64,000 nucleotides of DNA from CBDCWQ01 sp965223435 (GTDB lineage Bacteria; Myxococcota; Kuafuiibacteriia; Kuafuiibacteriales; Kuafuiibacteriaceae), in NCBI GenBank assembly GCA_965223435.1, contig CBDCWQ010000023.1:1054001-1118000 (forward strand). The letters are read 5' to 3'. The position numbers were made by a program, and so were the translations under genes. Each line of letters starts with the position of its first letter. The stretch's first letter is position 1. The notes below the pieces were generated by a model. That model was not told where the DNA came from. It made no database searches and saw only the letters and a program-made list of their open reading frames with translations. Positions 9,534 through 18,048 of this stretch are shown in pieces.

Positions 9534-9914
9534 TTAGCCCTCCCCGGTGAACGTCCTCACAAAAATCGCCTCCTCGTCACTTTCGAGGTTGATGTAGCGG
9601 AACTCTAGTGTCTGCTCTCCATCCGCAGGCCCTCGAGTCCAAGTCACCGAGCCTTTCACCAACTTAAATAGCTTGAGTTTTTCGTACTCCGCAAAGATCT
9701 CGAAGAGTCGACTCAACACCTGAGCGCGAAAACTGGGGCTAAGGGGATCGAATATCATGCGGCTTCCGAGCCCTAAGTTTTGTTGAAACGCGTTGTCGCT
9801 TTCGTTGTCTGAAAGTGAAAGGCGGATGATCTTATCGGCTTGCTCATCGCCTTCCGTGATCGCCACGCCGCCGGTCGGACTTGGACGAAGGGGCAATGCA
9901 AAACCTCTAGGCAT
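9534..9914 (-). CDS. gp25/GPW-like baseplate wedge protein
   Basis: 126 aa, the usual length of the gp25/GPW family that bridges baseplate wedges and initiates the sheath. The central pattern (NAFQQNLGLGSRMIFDPLSP then FRAQVLSRLFEIFAEYEKL) matches the gp25 core of a Gly-containing loop followed by an amphipathic helix, and the end is a beta stretch (TLEFRYINLESDEEAIF). Identity is supported mainly by size, by this pattern and by its position directly before gpJ. Confidence 0.65.
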   Translation of the reverse strand: MPRGFALPLRPSPTGGVAITEGDEQADKIIRLSLSDNESDNAFQQNLGLGSRMIFDPLSPSFRAQVLSRLFEIFAEYEKLKLFKLVKGSVTWTRGPADGEQTLEFRYINLESDEEAIFVRTFTGEG

Positions 9915-9926
9915 CTTGTTCTTCTC

Positions 9927-10256
9927 CTAGTCGAGCGGGCACGCCGGAAGTGTGGGGAGCGAAGGCAGCCCGGGTGGCGTAGGCAGACCCACGCTCGGAC
10001 TTGGAAGCGTAATGCTTGGTAGAGCTGGCAGGACGCCGAACTCGATTGACGGAAGTGTCGAGAGTCCTGGCAATCCCGGGAGCTTCGGCAACCCCAGAAT
10101 GGGTAACGGCAGAGAGAGCGGCGGCAACCCGGGTATCGTCCCGATCTCCGGGCTCGGCAACTCCGGTAGTGCGGGGAGACTGGGCAACGCCGGCAACCCT
10201 AGCCCCGGCGCAGGCAGGGAAAGACTCGGTAGGGGTGGTAGCGTACATTGACTCAT
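9927..10256 (-). CDS. Leu-Pro repeat protein in the PAAR position of the tail operon
   Basis: 109 aa made almost wholly of Leu-Pro units (LPALPSLPALPELPSP and similar), framed by MSQCT at the start and PACPLD at the end. Repeated Leu and Pro codons vary at third positions while the amino acids are kept, which supports this reading frame over the overlapping 118-codon frame. ATG 10256 lies 3 nt after the stop of the preceding gene. Position between the gpV spike gene and gp25 is where related contractile systems encode the PAAR tip, but no PAAR motif is present. Function unknown; a spike-associated or packing role is a guess. Confidence 0.6.
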   Translation of the reverse strand: MSQCTLPPLPSLSLPAPGLGLPALPSLPALPELPSPEIGTIPGLPPLSLPLPILGLPKLPGLPGLSTLPSIEFGVLPALPSITLPSPSVGLPTPPGLPSLPTLPACPLD

Positions 10257-10259
10257 GGC

Positions 10260-10757
10260 TCATGGGGCCACCTGAAATGGAGCAGGCATTGGAATGCCGG
10301 GCGGGGTGAACTGGGCGGTGGCGACCCAGGTGGCGATCGCAGTCGCGTAGACGTTGGCCGGTGCAACGGGCTCGCCGATCCCGGCGATGACGAACGGCGC
10401 CAGGGCGGGGATCAAGATGGCGCTAAACGGCGCTGGTGGAGGCAAGAAGATTAGGTTCGGTAATATGGACGCAGCGAGGCCCGGGAATGCCGCCACCGCC
10501 GCAGCGCTTAGGGCGGCTATGCCTCCGAACGGTACAGTCACCAGCGGCTCCATCACGCTGGCCCAGGTCGCCTTCGATGCCGTGGGTGGCGCGGTGATGG
10601 GCGGTGCCGCCAAGTTTTCAACGGAGGCAAACCATACTTCCGACCAAAATTGCGCGACTTCCGCAGGGTCGTCCGGAAATTTGTTGAAGGTTTGACCACC
10701 GACTTCTTGAGCGTCCGAAAAAGTTAGCAACTGGTTCTGTGCGGCGACGGTTCCCAT
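10260..10757 (-). CDS. Hydrophobic Ala/Pro-rich phage protein between spike and gp25
   Basis: 165 aa from ATG 10757, which shares one base with the TGA of the gpV gene (TGATG). A longer frame continues upstream but only as an out-of-frame shadow of gpV. The protein opens with a soluble part (MGTVAAQNQLLTFSDAQEVG, VAQFWSEVWFASVENLAAPP) and then turns into alternating hydrophobic Ala/Pro/Gly segments (AALSAAAVAAFPGLAASILP, FSAILIPALAPFVIAGIG). No family recognised. It may be a tail-tip or membrane-contacting partner of the following Leu-Pro protein. Confidence 0.6.
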   Translation of the reverse strand: MGTVAAQNQLLTFSDAQEVGGQTFNKFPDDPAEVAQFWSEVWFASVENLAAPPITAPPTASKATWASVMEPLVTVPFGGIAALSAAAVAAFPGLAASILPNLIFLPPPAPFSAILIPALAPFVIAGIGEPVAPANVYATAIATWVATAQFTPPGIPMPAPFQVAP

Positions 10758-11737
10758 CACTTCACCTTCCCGATGGCGGAAGCTATCGTTGGCGTGGGTG
10801 GTACTATGGGCGGCCCACTGGGACCGAAGGCCGTCGGGTGGGTGTGTGCCATCGCCCAGGCAAGCCATTCTGTGTGACGCATCACGGGCGTGTCGGCACC
10901 CTTGCCCAAATCGTAGGTGTCGGCGTCCACTTTTGCGGCGGTGCACGTAACGTTCACATCGCCTTGTGCGGTGACGTCTAGATCTCCGTCCCCTTTGACT
11001 TCGATCTTCACCGTCTCGGCGGTGCCACCGCTGGACGCCACAATGTTTCCACCCGCGGTCGCCAAGAGGTCCCCGGCGGCCGTGACCTGCACGACGCCGT
11101 CCTTCATTTCCACGATGTTCCCGTGATGTTCCGCTACTTTGATGCCGTCTTTGTCGGTCGCGATGAGGTTTCCGTGCTTGTCGAGGACCGTGGTGCCCTC
11201 GTTTCCCTCTTTGGCGTTGAGGTGGAGCAGCATGCTGTTGTGGGTCAAAAGGACGATGGACCCTTCTTTGTCGAAGCTGAGTTGCGTGAATTTTTCCTCT
11301 TGGTTTTTCTTCCAAGTCAGAATGATCGACTCGTCGCCGGGTGTGTCGTCGAACAGCAGAACGTGACCGTTGGGGGTCGCGAATCCGCGTCGCTTCCCGT
11401 AGTTCTTCGCAGTGAACAGCGCGTTCGGGGGCCTTGGCGCCTCGCCTTCGTCCGAAGAGAAACGCTTGTTTCGCCACCGCGCCCGCGGCTGCTCAAGGAA
11501 CGCCTGCCCGGGCACTCCCTCGGACTGGGCGTCCTGCACGACGACCTCGATTTCGATCTCCTCTCCCACGTCCGGGACGTAAAACCACCCCCAGTCGAAG
11601 GCCGGGTCGACGAAGTCGGGAAACTCAACGTTCTCGTCGCCCATGATCTGAAGTGACTTTACTTTGACCCGACCGCGCTGCGTAGGGTCCTCGTTGTTTG
11701 TCACCGTGGCCGGAAAGCGTTCAATGATCGTTGGCAT
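10757..11737 (-). CDS. Baseplate assembly protein V / spike (gp5-like OB-fold)
   Basis: 326 aa. The first 90 residues have the OB-fold signature of gpV/VgrG-like spikes (NNEDPTQRGRVKVKSLQIMG, WFYVPDVGEEIEIEVVVQD). The C-terminal half is a repetitive beta stretch (DGIKVAEHHGNIVEMKDGVV, GDLLATAGGNIVASSGG, GDLDVTAQGDVNVTC) consistent with a trimeric beta-helix needle. It ends with a His-containing segment (AWAMAHTHPTAFGPSGPPI). It would form the membrane-piercing spike under the tail tube. It follows the gpD-like hub gene with no gap. Confidence 0.85.
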   Translation of the reverse strand: MPTIIERFPATVTNNEDPTQRGRVKVKSLQIMGDENVEFPDFVDPAFDWGWFYVPDVGEEIEIEVVVQDAQSEGVPGQAFLEQPRARWRNKRFSSDEGEAPRPPNALFTAKNYGKRRGFATPNGHVLLFDDTPGDESIILTWKKNQEEKFTQLSFDKEGSIVLLTHNSMLLHLNAKEGNEGTTVLDKHGNLIATDKDGIKVAEHHGNIVEMKDGVVQVTAAGDLLATAGGNIVASSGGTAETVKIEVKGDGDLDVTAQGDVNVTCTAAKVDADTYDLGKGADTPVMRHTEWLAWAMAHTHPTAFGPSGPPIVPPTPTIASAIGKVK

Positions 11738-12877
11738 CTAAAGCACCTTCCGAGCGAAGATCTCGCACTCATAACCGCGCGATCGATCGGCGATGTGGCG
11801 GACTCGGGTGAAGTAGTAGTCTCCGTCTAGCGTCTTTCCGAGTCCTTCCAGTCGATGTGACTGACGCGCGAATAGAGTTTCGACCCCGATGGTCTTGCCT
11901 GAACCGGTGACGAAGTTTTCCCGATTCCGACGGAACCATTGAAGCGCCCAGTCTCGCGCCTCTTTTGCCGATTTGAAGGGCTTGTTGGAGATCGTTTCGA
12001 TGGAGAACTCACCAAAGAACAGCTTGACGGCGCCTCCGGTGGTTTGGGTGTCTTGGGTTTCTTCCGTTGGTGATCCAGTGCTCTTGAGATCCGGGGCCTC
12101 GGCGTCGTCCTCTATTTCTTCCTCGGTCGTTCGGCCCGTATCCGGATTTCGTACTTGTACACGGATCTTAGTTTTAACGTCGCGAATCGCATACTCGGGT
12201 CGGAAACTTAAAAGTGTCGAACTGTCCCCAAAGTTGTAGCGAAACGTAAATTTCTTCTCTTGAACCTCGGGCACCAGCCCCGTACGCTCGTCTGGTTTTC
12301 GAAAATGGAGTGTCCATTTCCCACTCTCATCAGCGTCGACCCAGAAGACGTATCCGGTCAAATTGGCGAGGCCCTTGACGAGGTCGTAATCTGACAGGCC
12401 TGCCTTCTGAGTGATCGAGCGTCCCAGTGTGAAGTCGTCGATGTCAGTTTCGAACCCGTAAGCGCTCGCCTTCTCATCCAGAATATCCTTAATGCGAGCG
12501 TCCGGCCACGGCTTCGGTTTCGGGCTTTCCGCCGGCGCATTGTCCATCATGAGATGATCGCGGGTGTATCCGATCACCTCGACTGTGGGCATGGCGTTTC
12601 CTTCAGGATAGTCGTAGACCGGCCGCACAGTTTGGACGCGCCCCACGTAGGAGGTTTCGCCGTACCCTAGAAAGATCTGAATTTCGTTGCCGGCCTGCCA
12701 GAGTTTTGAGTCCGTGAAAATGAAGTTGGGATTGTCGAGGCGGATCTTGGCCATGTCTGCTATGCCGTCTACGGATTCATATTCCACTGACTGAATGAAG
12801 CGCGCGAGCTCGGGCCTAACGGGTTGGCCGGCTACGCGGATCGCGTACTGAGGCGCCAGGCTATCATTCGAGACCAT
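11738..12877 (-). CDS. gpD-like baseplate hub protein (late control D family)
   Basis: 379 aa. It has the gpD/gp27-like hub layout: N-terminal beta domain (YAIRVAGQPVRPELARFIQS, QIFLGYGETSYVGRVQTVRP), a central LysM/hydrolase-like linker (ARIKDILDEKASAYGFETDI) and a second barrel (WVDADESGKWTLHFRKPDE), ending in a C-terminal hub domain (KTLDGDYYFTRVRHIADRSR). Hub trimers sit between tube and spike. Neighbours on both sides (LysM adaptor, gpV) are the expected partners. An acidic insert (EEIEDDAEAPDLKSTGSPTE) near residue 255 is unusual. Confidence 0.8.
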   Translation of the reverse strand: MVSNDSLAPQYAIRVAGQPVRPELARFIQSVEYESVDGIADMAKIRLDNPNFIFTDSKLWQAGNEIQIFLGYGETSYVGRVQTVRPVYDYPEGNAMPTVEVIGYTRDHLMMDNAPAESPKPKPWPDARIKDILDEKASAYGFETDIDDFTLGRSITQKAGLSDYDLVKGLANLTGYVFWVDADESGKWTLHFRKPDERTGLVPEVQEKKFTFRYNFGDSSTLLSFRPEYAIRDVKTKIRVQVRNPDTGRTTEEEIEDDAEAPDLKSTGSPTEETQDTQTTGGAVKLFFGEFSIETISNKPFKSAKEARDWALQWFRRNRENFVTGSGKTIGVETLFARQSHRLEGLGKTLDGDYYFTRVRHIADRSRGYECEIFARKVL

Positions 12878-13690
12878 CTAAAATCCCTCCGGAAGAACGA
12901 GGGATGTATACGGACGGTTGAGTCGCTCGAAATGGAAGTCGCGGAGCCGGGTTTGCGGGCTCTCCTTTTTCTTGGTGATGCCCTTGAGCGGCACCGAGTC
13001 CGGAGCCACCGGCGTGCTGCGGATAGCCTCAAAGCTGGGCAGTTTGACGGTATCCCCCACCCGAAGCACCTGAAGCTTCGGGTGACGCTTCCGAATCACA
13101 TCACCGATGAGCGGACGACCGTACTCCCGCTCGGCGAGGAGCTCCATGTACTCGCCCTGTTTGGCTCGATGAAATCTCGACTCAGGGGGATCGCCGGCGG
13201 CGAGCTCCGAAGCGATGTCAAACTTGACGAACTTTCGGAGGTTGATGGTGCAGGTGATCTGCTTCACTTCGCCAAAGGCGCCGAGGTCTCCGTAGTTTAT
13301 CGGGCCGATGGATTGGATCACACTCTGCTGGTGAATGAATCCGTCGCCGATAGAGAAGAGAACGACTGCGGGCCGGCTAAACCTGGGATCAATTTTGGTC
13401 CACTCTTCCAGTTTGTCGAGTTTGTCTCGGGCTGACTTCGTGCCTCCGAAAAGGTTGAGTCCGACTCGCCCCAATACACTGTCGGCGAAGAAGGTCGCCT
13501 GAAATGACAACGTGTCGACATTCCCGTGAAGGAACTGTGTGATGGCATCTTGAGCTCCAAGTGCAATAGACTCGGCATAGGTTGATGAGATCTGCCGGGT
13601 GACACCCTCCGCCTCGAAGTCGCCTTCGACTTCTTCGTTGGTGTCACGGTTCGTGATTCGCCAGTTCCTCTGATTGGATAGAAGACCCAT
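12878..13690 (-). CDS. LysM-containing tube-baseplate adaptor (CIS tube protein type)
   Basis: 270 aa. The N-terminal 170 residues form the beta domain typical of contractile-system adaptor proteins between tube and hub. A LysM-like motif follows at about 175-215 (YMELLAEREYGRPLIGDVIRK then LQVLRVGDTVKLPS). It sits between the tape measure and gpD genes as in many phages and extracellular injection systems. It probably joins the tail tube to the hub; cell-wall binding by the LysM part is possible but not required. Confidence 0.75.
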   Translation of the reverse strand: MGLLSNQRNWRITNRDTNEEVEGDFEAEGVTRQISSTYAESIALGAQDAITQFLHGNVDTLSFQATFFADSVLGRVGLNLFGGTKSARDKLDKLEEWTKIDPRFSRPAVVLFSIGDGFIHQQSVIQSIGPINYGDLGAFGEVKQITCTINLRKFVKFDIASELAAGDPPESRFHRAKQGEYMELLAEREYGRPLIGDVIRKRHPKLQVLRVGDTVKLPSFEAIRSTPVAPDSVPLKGITKKKESPQTRLRDFHFERLNRPYTSLVLPEGF

Positions 13691-13695
13691 CAGAT

Positions 13696-16122
13696 TCAGG
13701 CTCCCGTCATCATCGGCACTGCGCCATGCTCCAGCGCGGCGCGGCGTTGCCAGGGGGTCGCCCGGAAACCAGATCGTTCCTGAATCTCCTGGGTATGCTT
13801 GGTGGTGGCGAACGCAACGGCCCGGCCGTCAATACTGACGGGGACGCTGACCTCGGTGTTCTGTTTCTTCAGGGCCTTGGCCAACTTGTCCATCGATTTG
13901 TCCGTCTTATCCGCCTGCTCTTTCGCGATCGCCTGTGCCATGTCTCGGATATTGGCGGTCCGTTTGGCCTCTCCAGCGGCGGCTCCCACCTCTGGCGCTC
14001 TGCCGGGGCGACGCTGAGTGGCGATGACCTGCGCCGGGCTCGCGTCGTCCAACGGACGGGTCACGAAATCGCTGATCGCATCACCGGCAATTTTGGCCCC
14101 TTCGGCAAAATTCCCCTTAAAGATCGCGTCAAACGCAGCCCCGAGGCCGCCAACGATCGCCCCCAACTTATTGAATGCCCCCTTGAACGCTTGCACTATC
14201 GTCACCACCACCGTGGCGACCACTTTCACCAGGCCGCCAAAAACGACAGCAGCCGCCTTTGCGAAGCCAGCCATGATGGCGCCAAGGGTTCGGCCAAGCT
14301 CAAGCCAGTCGGTCATTGTTTCGTCCGTGCCGTTCGAAAACTCACCGACGAGATCGGTCCAAAGGCCGCTTATGACGGCAATGACCTCGGACCAGACCTG
14401 TTTGAGTTCACCGAGCACAGGCATCAATCCTTGTTGGATCCCGGTCACCAGAGGCTGAATCGCCGTATTCCAGAAGTCGACCACGGTCGTCTTGAGTGAA
14501 GTCCACATGCGGAGCGCGAACGCGCCAAAGGATTCGTTTTCTCGGCGCAGAGAAAGTACCGCCGCCGCAATAATGCCAATCGCCAACCCTACTGGGCCGA
14601 GCGCTATTCCAACTAAACCTGAAAGGACGCCGGCGAGGCCTGTCACGGCCGGCACGACAATTGACGTAAGCAGAAAACCGAAAGCCAGGAGGGCGGCACC
14701 TAAGGGCGCGATCGCTGCCCCCGCAAACGCCAAGAGTGTACTAAATTTTGCCACGGTCTTCAGACCATCTGGTCCCAAGAAGCCAAGGAGACGAGATTTT
14801 CCGGCGTCAAATTCCGTACGCAGTGTCCGAAATACACCGAGGATTCTGTCGATCGCGCCGCTCACGCCTTCCGCCAAAGACGTGGCGGTCTCGCTCAGAC
14901 CGAGAAACTTCTCGCGGGCTTTGTCCGCGGCGGGACCCGTCTCGGACAACAGGCCGGAACGGATGAGCTGAATTCCAGTTACGACTTGCCCCAGGGCTGT
15001 CGCTGCTCGCTTCACGAATACCGTGATGGGCTTTAGCAACGGGCCGAACAGCTCAATAGCAAAGCCCTCCATCGAGGACCGCAGAATCGTAAGCTGGCCA
15101 ATGAGGTTGTCCATGCGGACCTCTGCCATCTTTCTCGCCGCCCCGGCCGAGAAAAAGGCCGCCTTGGTAAGCTTGGCGAGTTCCGGCTCTCCTTTGACAG
15201 CCAAAGCCGCGAACGCTTTGCCGCCGCGCACCCCAAAAAGTTCCGTCGAGATGGCTGCACGTTCCACCGAGTTGGGGATCTTATTGATCCGTTTGGCGAA
15301 AGCTCCAGTGATCTGTGACACGGATTTAAGGCTTCCGTCGGCGTTGGTGAGAGAAATATTCCACTTCTCCATGATCGCCTTCGCCTTGTCCGAGGGTTTG
15401 CTGAGCTTCACGAACATCTGCGTCAGCGAAGTGCCACCCAACGAACCCTTTAGACCGGCGTCGGCCAACGCCCCCAAAGTGGCCACCAATTCAGGCATTT
15501 GAATGCCCATTGTCTTAGCCTGCCCCGTGGCAAAGGTGAGCCCGAAACCGAGTTGACGCACGTCCGTATTGGTTTTGGACGACGTAAACGCGAGCGTATC
15601 AGCCACTTTTGTCGCATCCTTAAACGAGAGCCCCATTCCTTTGATGGTGTCGGCTACGATGGTGGTCGAAGTAGCGAGATCAAGGCCGCCGGCTGCCGCC
15701 AGGTCTGTCACCCCCCCGAGGCCCTCAATGATTTGTCCGGTGGAGGCGCCCGCCAGCCCCATCAATTCGATGCCCTTCGCAGCCTGAGATGCCGAAAAGG
15801 CGGTAGAGGCGCCAACCTCTTTCGCTTTGTTGGTGAGCGCCAAGAAGTCAGATCCCGTTGCCCCGGTGATCGCCGATACGGCGGACATTTGGTGCTCGAA
15901 GCTAGCTGCCTGGGCGGTTCCACCCGCAACGGCCAAGGCTAAGGGGGCGGCGGCGAGACTCAAGGATCTCAAAGCGCCCCCCATCTTTCGCGCGCCCGCC
16001 GCGGCCATGCTTGCTTGAGTGTTGAGTGACGCGAACGAGCGCTGAGCTACGTTCATCGAACGTACGGCAGCGGCCCCATCGAACGTGAGTATGGCTCCAA
16101 GTCCTAGCTTCTCAAGCGCCAT
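13696..16122 (-). CDS. Tail tape measure protein (TP901 type)
   Basis: 808 aa. Residues about 60-350 match the TP901 tape-measure core (VSAITGATGSDFLALTNKAK, VGASTAFSASQAAKGIELMG, LKGSLGGTSLTQMFVKLS). Hydrophobic segments around 455-530 (FAGAAIAPLGAALLAFGFLL, VGIALGPVGLAIGIIAAAVL) are expected for the part ejected with DNA. The C-terminal segment is Ala/Lys-rich and helical. 808 residues predict a tail of roughly 120 nm by the usual 1.5 angstrom per residue rule, which is only an estimate. It begins directly after the stop of the -1 frame of the chaperone gene. Confidence 0.9.
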   Translation of the reverse strand: MALEKLGLGAILTFDGAAAVRSMNVAQRSFASLNTQASMAAAGARKMGGALRSLSLAAAPLALAVAGGTAQAASFEHQMSAVSAITGATGSDFLALTNKAKEVGASTAFSASQAAKGIELMGLAGASTGQIIEGLGGVTDLAAAGGLDLATSTTIVADTIKGMGLSFKDATKVADTLAFTSSKTNTDVRQLGFGLTFATGQAKTMGIQMPELVATLGALADAGLKGSLGGTSLTQMFVKLSKPSDKAKAIMEKWNISLTNADGSLKSVSQITGAFAKRINKIPNSVERAAISTELFGVRGGKAFAALAVKGEPELAKLTKAAFFSAGAARKMAEVRMDNLIGQLTILRSSMEGFAIELFGPLLKPITVFVKRAATALGQVVTGIQLIRSGLLSETGPAADKAREKFLGLSETATSLAEGVSGAIDRILGVFRTLRTEFDAGKSRLLGFLGPDGLKTVAKFSTLLAFAGAAIAPLGAALLAFGFLLTSIVVPAVTGLAGVLSGLVGIALGPVGLAIGIIAAAVLSLRRENESFGAFALRMWTSLKTTVVDFWNTAIQPLVTGIQQGLMPVLGELKQVWSEVIAVISGLWTDLVGEFSNGTDETMTDWLELGRTLGAIMAGFAKAAAVVFGGLVKVVATVVVTIVQAFKGAFNKLGAIVGGLGAAFDAIFKGNFAEGAKIAGDAISDFVTRPLDDASPAQVIATQRRPGRAPEVGAAAGEAKRTANIRDMAQAIAKEQADKTDKSMDKLAKALKKQNTEVSVPVSIDGRAVAFATTKHTQEIQERSGFRATPWQRRAALEHGAVPMMTGA

Positions 16123-17156
16123 CTACTTCTTCATCCTCCGGACTTCGTCCCTCAACTGTTTTTCCGTGCGGTTGAGAAACCACTGCCGATCGTCGGGCGA
16201 CATTTCCTCAATGGGATACGTGAATCCTCGGACTAAGTACGCCAACGACCAGATCTCCTCTCTCAGTTCGTCTTCTGACCTCAAGGGCCAGAAACGCCAA
16301 AAAAACTGTCGTATCTCCAATCGATAGGTGCACGGATTTCCCGCTGGCAATCTGGGCACTTCGTTTCGACCATCATGTTGGGGCCAAAGTGATTCGCCTC
16401 AATGCTCGCAGTGATCCGTTCGATATCGAGTTTCCCGAGTTCATCGATTTCATGGGGCGCGAGCGCGATGTTCTCTTGACCCACCACACCCTGAATCGAC
16501 GCAAAGATGACCTCCGCTTTCTGGCCACCCGTATCCTGATCGGCGCTCTTCATTTTTACGAAGGTGTCCCAGCGCGGTGGACCCATCTGAAGGCGCTCTA
16601 CTTTCGCGCCGCGAATGGTGAGCGGCTCGGCGAGGTCGTACACCCATCGCGTGGCTTCGAGCCGATGAGCAATCCGTACCTCGAGGGAGCCGAGGTCGGC
16701 TTTGACTGTCTTCGCATCCACGCACGCGGGACAGGTAAGCTCCAAGGTAAGTTCGGGCCCCAGGACCTGGCCTCGCAACCATATCCATGCGTAGAGGGCA
16801 TCGGCGGCCCACATCTGGCCGAGTTGACTGACGTGCTGATTGAGGTTGTTCGGCTGTGCTCCGCCCGCCAAGCTTAGCGCTCCGAGCCGTTCGTAGAGTG
16901 TCGTCAGGACGATACTTACGAACTTCCCGACGTTGGCCCGGCGGTTTTGGCTGCGGAGCTTTCCGAGCTCTTTTTCAAGCTTCAAGCTCCAGCGCCGGTG
17001 GGCCATCTCTTTTAGGAGGCCTCCACCCGCGGGGTCGTGTGTGCCTATCGGTAGCTGCGGCCCCAACTCGGCCAAAGTTGTGGTTTGAATGCTTTCGGTT
17101 TTGGGCTTCTTGACGTTGGCCGCTTTGTCTCCAGCCACCTCAGTTTGTGCTTCCAC
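16123..17156 (-). CDS. Predicted -1 frameshift fusion of the tail chaperone (gpG-gpGT style)
   Basis: If ribosomes slip back one base at the T7 run (16305-16299), the first 286 residues of the chaperone are joined to 58 residues from the -1 frame, giving about 344 aa ending in EKQLRDEVRRMKK one base before the tape measure gene. The extension is charged and helical, like the T domains that bind tape measure proteins in lambda-type systems. The same short frame can also be read as a 78-codon ORF from 16359, but no good ribosome site for it was found. Predicted from sequence only. Confidence 0.6.
16275..16305 (-). promoter_or_regulatory. Programmed -1 frameshift signal: T7 slippery site plus hairpin
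   Basis: On the minus strand AGTTTTTTTGG places the heptamer T TTT TTT exactly in the zero-frame X XXY YYZ phase (16305-16299). Seven nt later CTGGCC (16291-16286) can pair with GGTCAG (16280-16275) around a 5-nt loop, allowing one G-U pair. Spacing and stem fit a stimulatory hairpin. The zero frame stops within the loop at 16281. Confidence 0.65.
16281..17156 (-). CDS. Tail assembly chaperone / T4 gp26-like baseplate protein, zero-frame product
   Basis: 291 aa, immediately upstream of the tape measure gene where tail-assembly chaperones lie. It resembles the T4-type base plate protein family (LWAADALYAWIWLRG-like helical core; seen here as QMWAADALYAWIWLRGQVLG). It carries two Cys pairs, CPAC at about 165 and CPDC near 272, suggesting a zinc ribbon. 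The last codons read through TTT TTT and stop at 16281. An overlapping -1 frame continues to 16123. Start ATG 17156 is chosen because the N-terminus is a plausible soluble leader; no strong alternative was found. Confidence 0.7.
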   Translation of the reverse strand: MEAQTEVAGDKAANVKKPKTESIQTTTLAELGPQLPIGTHDPAGGGLLKEMAHRRWSLKLEKELGKLRSQNRRANVGKFVSIVLTTLYERLGALSLAGGAQPNNLNQHVSQLGQMWAADALYAWIWLRGQVLGPELTLELTCPACVDAKTVKADLGSLEVRIAHRLEATRWVYDLAEPLTIRGAKVERLQMGPPRWDTFVKMKSADQDTGGQKAEVIFASIQGVVGQENIALAPHEIDELGKLDIERITASIEANHFGPNMMVETKCPDCQREIRAPIDWRYDSFFGVSGP

Positions 17157-17210
17157 GGCTTACCTCCCATCGGCTGGCGCCTAGAGTGGCCCAAGCGCGC
17201 GTGATTTTGG

Positions 17211-17651
17211 CTATGGCAACGGCAACATACTGTCCGCGCGCATGGTCCATTCGTTGGCGGCCATCTCGCCGTCGTTTTCGAGTTCGAAATCGGGTGTCGT
17301 GCGCTTCATCGGAAAGACGTTAGAAAGCGCATACGACACCACGATCTGCCGGCTACTGGATGGCAAAATCAGCGTCGCCGGCTTCTTGTACGTAGGCAGC
17401 ACCGGGTCCTGCGATTCGCGATACCAGAGTTCCATCTGAGCCTGCTCAGTCCGGTGATGAAGCGGAAGCTTCACGACGAATTCTATAGCGTTGGTTCGTC
17501 CACCAGACGCCACCGTTCGGTCTGGGAGGTCGACGACGTTGAGTTCTTCCTCGAGTCCTGTGACCGAAATAAAAGTGAAATTGCCGAGGCCCAATACAAG
17601 GAGCTGGAACTGGTTCAGCGGGATGTGATCTGGCTGGATGACGCCCTTCAT
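17211..17651 (-). CDS. Tail tube protein (T4 gp19-like)
   Basis: 146 aa from ATG 17651, preceded by GGAGG at 8 nt; a longer frame upstream is not needed. Length and pattern fit the phage T4-like tail tube family (FQLLVLGLGNFTFISVTGLE, VASGGRTNAIEFVVKLPLHH, ELWYRESQDP). The tube monomer would stack inside the sheath. ATG overlaps the TGA of the preceding coiled-coil gene (ATGA). Sheath and tube genes are separated here by one small gene. Confidence 0.85.
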   Translation of the reverse strand: MKGVIQPDHIPLNQFQLLVLGLGNFTFISVTGLEEELNVVDLPDRTVASGGRTNAIEFVVKLPLHHRTEQAQMELWYRESQDPVLPTYKKPATLILPSSSRQIVVSYALSNVFPMKRTTPDFELENDGEMAANEWTMRADSMLPLP

Positions 17652-18025
17652 CGGGATCCTCCGTGTTCCTGAGGTGAGTTCTTTACAGTTCTCTTTCCCG
17701 CTTTGTGTGCCAGGAAATGGTCGAGATACTTTGTGCGGTAGCTGCCAGCCTTCCAATACGACCGATCTTCGGCGTCTGCTTTGTCAGTCAGGGGGCTCGA
17801 CTGTTGGTTGTCGAGTTGATGTCGAAGTTCACAAACCTCTTTTTGTAGAACAACTATCTTGTTTTCGTGCTGTCCACATTCGTAGTGTAGCCGCCGAACC
17901 TGGGTGGTGAGCCGGTCGTGCGCCTCCACGATCGCACACAAGAGATCTTGGTGGGGGTGGCGATCTTTGAAAGCGTCCCCAAGGATTTTCCGGTCGATGG
18001 CGAGGTCCAGCTTTGAATATGTCAT
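17648..18025 (-). CDS. Small coiled-coil protein between sheath and tube genes
   Basis: 125 aa, strongly helical, with a heptad-like stretch in residues 25-80 (IVEAHDRLTTQVRRLHYECG, KIVVLQKEVCELRHQLDNQQ) and a basic C-terminus. No family recognised. It overlaps the tube gene by 4 bp, which implies co-translation, and follows the sheath gene by 23 bp. A chaperone or tube/sheath-associated role is inferred from position only. Confidence 0.55.
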   Translation of the reverse strand: MTYSKLDLAIDRKILGDAFKDRHPHQDLLCAIVEAHDRLTTQVRRLHYECGQHENKIVVLQKEVCELRHQLDNQQSSPLTDKADAEDRSYWKAGSYRTKYLDHFLAHKAGKRTVKNSPQEHGGSR

Positions 18026-18048
18026 CTTTCTCTACTCTTTCCCTTCGC

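Noticed and set aside
9907..10263. 118-codon frame overlapping the Leu-Pro gene
   Set aside because: Amino acids show no pattern, whereas the Leu-Pro frame keeps amino acids with varied codons.
10758..11477. Upstream extension of the 10260-10757 gene
   Set aside because: The extra 240 residues are Arg/His-rich out-of-frame shadow of the gpV spike gene.
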